In this document: piece by piece, positions 58,156-64,000 of the stretch
How positions within the stretch are numbered: the first letter of the stretch is position 1
How the letters are laid out: the number at the start of each line of letters is the position of its first letter
NCBI RefSeq assembly: GCF_000478275.1
Contig: NZ_ASJB01000083.1
Span: 682,001 to 746,000 of the forward strand
Direction: 5' to 3'
From: Amycolatopsis orientalis DSM 40040 = KCTC 9412
Lineage (GTDB): Bacteria; Actinomycetota; Actinomycetes; Mycobacteriales; Pseudonocardiaceae
Length of the DNA: 64,000 bases
Translations under genes and position numbers: made by a program
The notes under the pieces: generated by a model
Seen by the model: the letters and a program-made list of their open reading frames with translations, nothing else
Told to the model about the DNA's origin: nothing
The model's database searches: none

Positions 58156-59585
58156 GGGAGCAGGCGCAGGGCGAGCACCCCCAAGGCGAGGTGCAGCAGG
58201 CTCAGCACCACCACGGCCGTGTGCAGGCCCGAGACGAAGGCCTCCTTCGCGTCAGCCGCGGCGGCGGACGCGATTCCGGGCAGCTGGAGGGTGCCGTCGA
58301 GGGTGGGCGCGAGATCCGGTCCGGCCAGGCGGAACACCAGCGCGGCGAGCGAGCCCATGAGCGCGATCCCCAGCGCGTTGCCGATCTCGTTGGCGGTTTC
58401 GGCGATCGCGCCCGCCGCTCCCGCCCTTTCCGCGGGAACCGCTGCGACGGCCGTGTCAGCCACCACGCTGAACGAGATGCCGTAGCCGACACCCGCGACC
58501 ACCGTCGAAGCGACGTACCAGCCCGCCCCGCCAGTGACGCCGGTCATGAGCAACAGCGGCAGACCGGCGGCGACGGAGAAGTGGCAGAGGATCAGCGCCG
58601 TCCTCTTCCCCACGCGATCGACCAGCGCGGGGGTGACGACGCACAGGATCGTCAGCGCCGCCGCCCCGGGCAGGGCCAGGAGCGCCGCGTCCGACACGGA
58701 CAGGCCGAGCACCGACTGCAGGTGGATCCCCGCCAGGTAGGCGGCCGCCGACCACGCCATCAGCGGCAGCAGGCCGGTGACGATCGCGATAGTGAAGACC
58801 CGGTCGCGGAACAGGGAGAGGTCGATCAGCGGGTGGTCGAGGGCCCGTTGCCGCCGGGCGAACCACACCAGCAGGACCGCTCCGGCGATCCCCGCGGCCA
58901 CCGCGACCACGGACGGGCCTTCCGCCGCGGTGTGCTTGACGCCGTAGATCGCGAGGAGCAGGCCGAAGGCGGACAGGACAACGCTCGGCACGTCGACCCG
59001 GCCGGTCCCGCCTGCCCGGACCTCCCGGAGCAGCACCGGCGCGAGCAACAGGAAGACCGCGATGACCGGCAGGTTGACCAGGAAGACCGAACCCCACCAG
59101 AACCGTTCCAGCAAAGCGCCGCCGACGATCGGACCGATCGCGAACCCGGCGGCGAACGCGGCCGCGAAGACGCCGATGGCCTGGGCGCGGCGCCTCGGAT
59201 CGGTGAAGAGTTCGCTCAGCACCGCCAGTGCCGACGGCAGCAGCGTCGCGCCCGCCAGTCCCATCACCGCCCGGAACGCGATCAGGAGTTCCGGGCCGGG
59301 GGCGAACGCCGCGCCCGCCGACGCCACGCCGAACACCGTGGCGCCGGTCATCAGCAGTTTCAACCGGCCGTAGCGGTCGCCGATGGCGCCGAACGCGATC
59401 AGGAACGAGCCGACGGCGAACCCGTAGACGTCCAGGATCCACAACTGCTGATCGGCCGTCGGGGCGAGCGCCTGGCTGATCCTGGGCATCGCGAGGAACA
59501 GGATCGACCCGTCCATGGAGACCAGGAGGACCGGGCAAAGGATCACCAGCAGGCCGAACCAGGCCCGCTTGCTCTCTCGTGTCAT
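58116..59585 (-). CDS. DHA2-type (14-helix) MFS drug exporter
   Basis: 489 residues; 14 predicted helices and FGAIGDRYGRLKLL, VDMDGS-like start (VSMDGSILFLAMP), and GLAGATLLPSALAVL (motif C) place it with QacA/SmvA-type multidrug efflux. ATG at 59585 is chosen; upstream codons are not conserved. It is divergent from an XRE regulator with an inverted repeat between them, so a regulator-exporter pair is likely. The 3' end overlaps the nitroreductase gene by 40 bases. Confidence 0.9.
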   Translation of the reverse strand: MTRESKRAWFGLLVILCPVLLVSMDGSILFLAMPRISQALAPTADQQLWILDVYGFAVGSFLIAFGAIGDRYGRLKLLMTGATVFGVASAGAAFAPGPELLIAFRAVMGLAGATLLPSALAVLSELFTDPRRRAQAIGVFAAAFAAGFAIGPIVGGALLERFWWGSVFLVNLPVIAVFLLLAPVLLREVRAGGTGRVDVPSVVLSAFGLLLAIYGVKHTAAEGPSVVAVAAGIAGAVLLVWFARRQRALDHPLIDLSLFRDRVFTIAIVTGLLPLMAWSAAAYLAGIHLQSVLGLSVSDAALLALPGAAALTILCVVTPALVDRVGKRTALILCHFSVAAGLPLLLMTGVTGGAGWYVASTVVAGVGYGISFSVVADTAVAAVPAERAGAAGAIAETANEIGNALGIALMGSLAALVFRLAGPDLAPTLDGTLQLPGIASAAAADAKEAFVSGLHTAVVVLSLLHLALGVLALRLLPQPEKALVPQVSE

Positions 59586-59630
59586 GACGTCGACGGTGTG
59601 CCAACGCCTGTCCCGCAACCATCCCCGTGT

Positions 59631-59659
59631 CGTGGGTACCCCTGACAGGTACACCCACG
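59631..59659. promoter_or_regulatory. Candidate operator between exporter and XRE regulator
   Basis: CGTGGGT (59631-59637) and ACCCACG (59653-59659), 7-base arms with 15-base spacing, lie between the exporter start and the regulator start. TAAGCT (59677-59682) is 7 bases before the regulator GTG. A regulator bound here could control both genes. Confidence 0.45.
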
Positions 59660-59689
59660 GGACGGCCCGGCGTGCTTAAGCTCGAAAGC

Positions 59690-60529
59690 GTGGAGAGTCT
59701 CGGGGTCTTCTTGAAAAGCCGTCGCGACCGGGTGACGCCCGACGAGATCGGCTTGCGCACCTACGGCACCTCGCGTCGCGTGCCCGGCCTTCGGCGGGAG
59801 GAACTCGCCCAGCTCGCCGGAGTGAGCGCCGGGTACTACACACGGCTCGAACAAGGGCTGGCGGAAACCGCTTCACGCCAGGTCCTCGACGCGCTCGCCA
59901 GGGCACTACGGCTCGACGACGTCGAGACCGGCCATCTGCACAACCTCGCCCGGCAGGCCGCCCTGCCCCCGATGACCGACCCGGGTCCGGAAGTCCCGCA
60001 CCCCCGCGTCCTCACGCTGCTGGAGAACCTCGGCGAGGCCGTGCCCGCGCTCGTCTTCGGACGGCGTGGCGAGGTGCTCGCGTGGAACCACGCCGGGAAC
60101 GCGCTCATGGCCGGACATGTCGCGTTCGACGCGCCGCGGGATCCGGACCGGCGGCCGTCGCTGCCGAGGATGTTCTTCCTCGACCCGCTCGTGCGCGAGC
60201 TGTACCGCAACCGGGCCGAACTCGCCCGGGTCCACGTCGCCTACCTGCGGTTGACCGCGGGCCGCTACCCCACCGACGCCCGGCTGGCCGCGCTCATCGG
60301 CGAACTTTCGATGCGCAGCGACGACTTCGCGGCACTGTGGGCGACCGGCGACGTCGCCGATTGCACCGTCGGCGCCATGCATCTACGGCACCCCACGGTC
60401 GGCGCGGTGAGCGTCGACTACCAGGTGTGGCTCCAGCCGGACAGTCCCGATCACCGGCTCGAGATCTACACGCCGAAGGATCCGGGCTCCGCCGACGCGC
60501 TGAAGATCCTGACCCAGTTCGATCGCTAA
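59690..60529 (+). CDS. XRE/MmyB-type helix-turn-helix regulator
   Basis: 279 residues. N-terminal HTH (residues about 10-75; RRVPGLRREELAQLAGVSAGYYTRLEQG) and C-terminal MmyB-like ligand domain with the typical LEPALVFGRRGEVLAWN-type region and the end strings VDYQVWLQPDSPDHRLEIYT. Such proteins commonly regulate an adjacent transporter or dehydrogenase; here the divergent exporter is the likely target. GTG start fixed by TAAGCT at 7 bases. Confidence 0.85.
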   Translation: MESLGVFLKSRRDRVTPDEIGLRTYGTSRRVPGLRREELAQLAGVSAGYYTRLEQGLAETASRQVLDALARALRLDDVETGHLHNLARQAALPPMTDPGPEVPHPRVLTLLENLGEAVPALVFGRRGEVLAWNHAGNALMAGHVAFDAPRDPDRRPSLPRMFFLDPLVRELYRNRAELARVHVAYLRLTAGRYPTDARLAALIGELSMRSDDFAALWATGDVADCTVGAMHLRHPTVGAVSVDYQVWLQPDSPDHRLEIYTPKDPGSADALKILTQFDR

Positions 60530-60539
60530 CCTGGGGGAT

Positions 60540-61133
60540 ATGGGGGCTTTGCGCAGTCACTTCCGGAACGAGGCACGGACGCTGGCCGGTCTCTGGCTGT
60601 ATGTGAGGCGCCGCCAGGACGGGATCGACGGCGACGCGGTCGCCGTGCCGTACGGAGCAGGCGGCAAGGCGATCTTCATCGTTTTCGCCGTGGTGAGCCT
60701 GGTCGAAGCGGGCCTGTTCTGGCTGATCGACTTCGGCCTGATCGCCGACCTGCTGTTGCTCGCCCTCGGGATCTACTCGGTGCTGCTGATCTTCGGGATC
60801 TACGCGGGCACCGTCGTCCGGCCGCACGTGATCTCCTCGCGTGAGCTGCGGGTGCGCTACAGCTCGTTCTACGACGTGCGGATACCGAGGGAGAACGTGG
60901 CCGCGCTGCGACATGCGAAGGAGAGCCACGATCCGCTCAAGGCGAAGGCCTTTCGCGACGAAACGTGGCTCAGCCACGACAACTACTACGAGACGAACCT
61001 GGTCGCCGAGCTACGCGAACCGGTCACGGTGACCCGGCCGCTCGGGAAGACCGAGTCGGTGCGCGTCGTGAAGTTCCACGCCGACGATCCGAAGGCCGCC
61101 GTGGCGGCTTACGAACGCCTGGGTGTCAGGTGA
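60540..61133 (+). CDS. Membrane protein of unknown function
   Basis: 197 residues with two close membrane segments (IFIVFAVVSLVEAGLFWLIDF and LLLLALGIYSVLLIFGIYAG) and a C-terminal soluble beta-rich domain (RELRVRYSSFYDVRIPRENV), possibly PH-like. TAACCT lies exactly 7 bases before the ATG, giving an independent leaderless start 10 bases after the XRE gene. No family recognised; it overlaps the convergent GAF-ANTAR gene by 8 bases. Confidence 0.7.
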   Translation: MGALRSHFRNEARTLAGLWLYVRRRQDGIDGDAVAVPYGAGGKAIFIVFAVVSLVEAGLFWLIDFGLIADLLLLALGIYSVLLIFGIYAGTVVRPHVISSRELRVRYSSFYDVRIPRENVAALRHAKESHDPLKAKAFRDETWLSHDNYYETNLVAELREPVTVTRPLGKTESVRVVKFHADDPKAAVAAYERLGVR

Positions 61134-62019
61134 GCCGGTAGCCCCTGGTCACGATGGCCAGCGCGAGTTCGGTGACACTTTCGTCGCGGGCGAAGGCGTG
61201 CCCGCGGAGCAGGGCGAGCGCGTCCGAGGACGAGCACTCGTGGGTGGCCATCACCACCCCCACCGCCCGGTGCACCACGGCACGGAGGTCGACGTCGCCG
61301 AACAACGGGTGCACGGGAAGGCCGTCGGCACCGTCGAGCCGCACGGCCGGGTTCAACGCGGTGTCGGTCAGTGCTTCGGCGACCGCCCCCACGGAACGCG
61401 CCACTTCGGCGTCCGGTTCGGGTTCGGTCCGGTACGCGGTGAGGGTTCCGAGCATCGCCGTCGCCAGGCCCAGCGGCGCCGAAACCACCGCGCGGACGCC
61501 GAATTCCCGCGCGGCGGAACCGAATTGGGGCCATCGGCGCACCAGCTCGTACTCTTCGCAGACACCCGGGATCAACGGCCTGCCACGGGACGGCCCTTCG
61601 CCCAGGACGTCTTCGAGGTCATGCACCCGGGCGGCGAGGGGGTCGGAAACCACGACCGCGGCGTCGCTTTCGGTGGTGCCGAACAAGGTCACCACCAGAC
61701 TCCGGAGACCGGACGACTCGGCGACAGCCGCCATGAAGGCCGGCGGTACACCGGCAGGCTCCTCTGCCCGATCGGCCCAGCACCCGACGGCGTCGAGATA
61801 GCCCGCGTGCAGGTCGGCCGCGGCGCGGTGCTTGCGTTCGGTCGCGCGGTGGAGTTCCGCCATCCGGAGGTGAAAGGACCGCATGGCTTCGCTGGCCGTG
61901 CCCAGCAGACTTTCATGCCGCAGCGCCACGGTCGCCGCGCGATCCGCGCGTCCGCGCTCGGTTTCGATCAGTCCACGCAGAGCCGACGGGTCGTACCGGC
62001 CACCGGTGCCGTCCCACAT
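61126..62019 (-). CDS. GAF-ANTAR domain regulator
   Basis: 297 residues. A helical N-terminus, a GAF-like sensor domain (about 95-215) and a C-terminal ANTAR domain (VDLRAVVHRAVGVVMATHEC onward), which binds paired hairpins in RNA to prevent transcription termination. ATG with TACGCT 7 bases upstream. It is divergent from the second GAF-ANTAR gene (62105). The ligand of the GAF domain is unknown. Confidence 0.8.
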   Translation of the reverse strand: MWDGTGGRYDPSALRGLIETERGRADRAATVALRHESLLGTASEAMRSFHLRMAELHRATERKHRAAADLHAGYLDAVGCWADRAEEPAGVPPAFMAAVAESSGLRSLVVTLFGTTESDAAVVVSDPLAARVHDLEDVLGEGPSRGRPLIPGVCEEYELVRRWPQFGSAAREFGVRAVVSAPLGLATAMLGTLTAYRTEPEPDAEVARSVGAVAEALTDTALNPAVRLDGADGLPVHPLFGDVDLRAVVHRAVGVVMATHECSSSDALALLRGHAFARDESVTELALAIVTRGYRLT

Positions 62020-62104
62020 GGGGCTGAGCGTACGCCCGCATCGGGCTCACCGAACTGACCCGAATGGTTGAGCGGGTGTCCTGTCCTCCGACAGAGGACT
62101 ACCG

Positions 62105-62914
62105 TTGACAGCCCAGCGCCCCCCGAAGCTCATGCCGCAGGAAGGCCGCATTCTGATGCTGAATCGAGAAAGATGGGTCGCCGACACCTTGCTGGAGCTG
62201 GCCGACACCCTGGCGCCCGGCCTCGACCCGACGAATTATTGGCTCTGCGTGGCGGATCGCTACGCGCACTTGATCGCGTCGTCGTCGGTACGGCTGAGCG
62301 CCGCCGGCGACCGCGCCGCCCGGCCGGTCGTGGTGGTCACGGACGATCGGCTCGGCGAACCGCCACTTGACGGTCTTTTCGCCGAGGAAGGTCCCGGGAT
62401 CGAATGCGGTGAGAGCGGCGAGCCGATCGTGGACGTTCCGCTCGACCAGGCGACCACGCGCTGGGAGCGACTCGCCCCCGCCGCCCTGTCCCTCGGATTC
62501 CGTTCCGTGCACGCGTTCCCGTTCAGCCGCCACGTGGACGTCCTCGGCGCGGTGACGATCCTGACCACGGAAACCACGCCCCTGCCGGAAGCGGACGTGC
62601 GGGTCGCGACCGCACTCGCCGACGCGGCGACGATCGGCATGCTGAACCACCGGGCGATCGCCGGGCTGACCACCACCTCCGAACAGCTCCAAGGTGCGCT
62701 CACCAGCCGCGTGATCATCGAGCAGGCCAAGGGCCTGCTGTCCGCCCGCTTGGAGATCACCCCGGAAGAGGCGTTCATCATGCTGCGCCGTTACGCGCGC
62801 GGCCACAACCAGCGGATCGGCGACCTCGCCGGGAAACTCGTCGGCCGCGACATGACCGCGGCCGATCTGGTGAGCTCACTCCCCAAGCAGGCGATACGGA
62901 CGAGTCGCCGCTGA
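62105..62914 (+). CDS. GAF-ANTAR domain regulator
   Basis: 269 residues. GAF domain (about 25-170) and ANTAR domain from ALTSRVIIEQAKGLLSARLE to RRYARGHNQRIGDLAGKLV, with the conserved AKGxL and A-rich dimer pattern. TTG at 62105 is taken because AGAGGA lies upstream; in-frame Met codons at 62132 and 62156 are alternatives. Divergent from the neighbour at 62019 and convergent with the PAS sensor gene, 5 bases away. Confidence 0.8.
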   Translation: MTAQRPPKLMPQEGRILMLNRERWVADTLLELADTLAPGLDPTNYWLCVADRYAHLIASSSVRLSAAGDRAARPVVVVTDDRLGEPPLDGLFAEEGPGIECGESGEPIVDVPLDQATTRWERLAPAALSLGFRSVHAFPFSRHVDVLGAVTILTTETTPLPEADVRVATALADAATIGMLNHRAIAGLTTTSEQLQGALTSRVIIEQAKGLLSARLEITPEEAFIMLRRYARGHNQRIGDLAGKLVGRDMTAADLVSSLPKQAIRTSRR

Positions 62915-62919
62915 GCGTC

Positions 62920-64000
62920 TCAGCTGCGCAGTCGTTTCTCGATCAACAGCACGACACCGCCGCCCGGCCCCCGCAGCGGCGAACAGCTGATCGAGGCGAC
63001 GAGCGGCCTTCCCCGCCGGTCCATCGCGTCGATCTCGACCTGAGCCGCCCGGTGCCCGGTCTCATTGCAGGCATCGACGACGTCACGGAGTTCGGTGGTC
63101 GGCAGACCGAAGTCGAGTCCGAAGAAGTCCTGCCGGTACACCTCACCGGTACGCAGGCCCCACAGCTCTTCCGCGCCGCGGTTCCAGCTTCGCACCTGGA
63201 GATCGCCGTCGAGGACGACCACACCCGCCTCGACACTGGACAGCACCCCTTCGAAGAACATGCGCGTCTCGTCGAGTTCCGTGGTGCGGGTCCGCATCTC
63301 CTCGTTCATCGTCTCGAGTTCTTCGTTGCCCGCTTGCAGTTCCTCGTTGGTGGTCTCCAGCTCTTCGTTCGTGGACTGAAGTTCCTCGTTCGTCGTCTCC
63401 AGTTCCTCGATGCTCGACTGAAGTTCCTCGTTGACCGTCTCGAGTTCCGCGTTGGTGGACTGAAGTTCCGCGTAGGCCGTCGACAGGTCTTCCTGCACGC
63501 GTTTCACTTCATGCTGAAGCCTGATGGCCTCCGTGGTGTCGATGAAGGTGATCGCCGCGCCGATGTCCTCGCCCTCGATGGTGATCAAGGGCCGGACGAT
63601 GACGTCGAAGTACTGTGTATCACCGGAATCCCGCTGCCGTCGCACGGAATCGAGCCGTCTGGCGTGACGCTCGCTGTGAGCCTGGTCGATCACCGCGCGG
63701 AGTTCGACCGGCCGATAGGAGATCTCCAGATCGTGGAACGGCCTGCCGACGTCCTGTGCGGTGAGCCCGAACTGCAGTTTCGCCGATCCGTTGATCAACG
63801 CGACCTTGCCCTCCCGGTCGAGGCCCAGCACGGAATCGGCCGAGGACGCCAACGCGAGTTCACTCACGAGCCGCCGCCGGTTGACCTCCCGCGTGCCCAT
63901 CCCCGCGCGGGCGTCGAACCGTCCGGGCTTCACCGCCACCCCGCCCGCTCGCACCTTGAACACCCGGTTCCGGATGTCGGCGACGTCGAACCGGATACCG
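62920..64000 (-). CDS. PAS sensor with CheB/CheR-type coiled-coil linker (5' part cut by edge)
   Basis: The frame stays open to the window edge; about 360 residues are visible. Two PAS domains (about 35-130 and 240-340; DRDGK-like LGLDREGKVALINGSAK and VVVLDGDLQVRSWNRGAEEL) flank a long coiled coil of heptads such as NEELQSTNEELETTNEEL. This middle is typical of CheB/CheR-PAS fusion proteins; the FDVADIRNRVFKVRAG upstream part fits the end of a CheR domain. It is therefore probably a large signalling protein. Its signal is unknown. Confidence 0.75.
   Translation of the reverse strand, partial: GIRFDVADIRNRVFKVRAGGVAVKPGRFDARAGMGTREVNRRRLVSELALASSADSVLGLDREGKVALINGSAKLQFGLTAQDVGRPFHDLEISYRPVELRAVIDQAHSERHARRLDSVRRQRDSGDTQYFDVIVRPLITIEGEDIGAAITFIDTTEAIRLQHEVKRVQEDLSTAYAELQSTNAELETVNEELQSSIEELETTNEELQSTNEELETTNEELQAGNEELETMNEEMRTRTTELDETRMFFEGVLSSVEAGVVVLDGDLQVRSWNRGAEELWGLRTGEVYRQDFFGLDFGLPTTELRDVVDACNETGHRAAQVEIDAMDRRGRPLVASISCSPLRGPGGGVVLLIEKRLRS
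63299..63475 (-). repeat. Tandem 21-base coding repeat (coiled-coil heptads)
   Basis: About eight units of 21 bases encoding seven residues each (pattern NEELQST/NEELETT), giving a coiled-coil linker. Codons differ between units, so this is protein-level repetition rather than fresh duplication. Confidence 0.8.

Noticed and set aside
63299..63475. CRISPR-like or satellite repeat
   Set aside because: The units are in frame, encode coiled-coil heptads and have no spacers.

Overview
The window is high-GC actinobacterial chromosome. WhiB, a mycothiol-type redoxin, ANTAR regulators, ArsA-like twin ATPases, many GTG starts and many start codons lying 6-8 nt after a TANNNT hexamer all point to Actinomycetales. 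Gene content and style fit Pseudonocardiaceae, most likely Amycolatopsis or a close relative; this is inference, since there is no rRNA gene here. There is no prophage, IS transposase, CRISPR array or biosynthetic gene cluster. One tRNA, tRNA-Pro(CGG), is present.

Layout. 1-4.1 kb: 3-hydroxybutyrate dehydrogenase, MHS-type transporter and PucR-like regulator in one minus-strand unit. 4.2-5.5 kb: a phosphoribosyltransferase coupled to a degenerate Fic protein. 5.6-8.9 kb: GNAT, acetyl-CoA synthetase and an alanine-rich protein. 9-11.4 kb: cupin plus transporter divergent from a DUF2848 protein around a GntR-like palindrome. 11.3-12.6 kb: a Thg1-like 3'-5' polymerase coupled to a polynucleotide-kinase-like ATPase (putative RNA repair). 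12.6-15 kb: VIT iron/manganese transporter behind IdeR-like boxes, then a peptide transporter. 15.1-38.2 kb: a backbone block that parallels, in order and strand, the mycobacterial acs-marP-nth-crp-whiB4-ponA2-metallophosphoesterase region (Rv3667-Rv3683 in M. tuberculosis), with local insertions: a second sliding clamp, a tandem pair of unknown paralogues and a secreted lipase. 38.2-47.2 kb: tRNA-Pro, methyltransferase, S9 peptidase, glutamate decarboxylase, and oxidative-stress genes (dps, ohr, FMN reductase). 47.6-54.9 kb: catalase, exporter, lipoprotein, RtcB RNA ligase, M48 peptidase with a helical partner. 55-57.3 kb: asd-ask, with an internal start for the aspartokinase beta subunit. 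57.5-64 kb: nitroreductase, drug exporter with divergent XRE regulator, two GAF-ANTAR regulators and a PAS/coiled-coil sensor cut by the window edge.

What stands out beyond the genes is a dense set of intergenic palindromes in four recurrent families (A-D below), mostly in gaps after stop codons, and a roughly 155-nt multi-stem element present twice (23003-23158 and 46497-46648) whose two copies differ by paired compensatory changes. The covariation means the fold, not the sequence, is being kept; it is the best candidate here for something undescribed. Other leads are the Thg1/kinase pair, the Fic protein that lost its catalytic histidine, the epoxide-hydrolase-like protein with Ala at the nucleophile position, and the paralogous pair at 28.0-29.9 kb.
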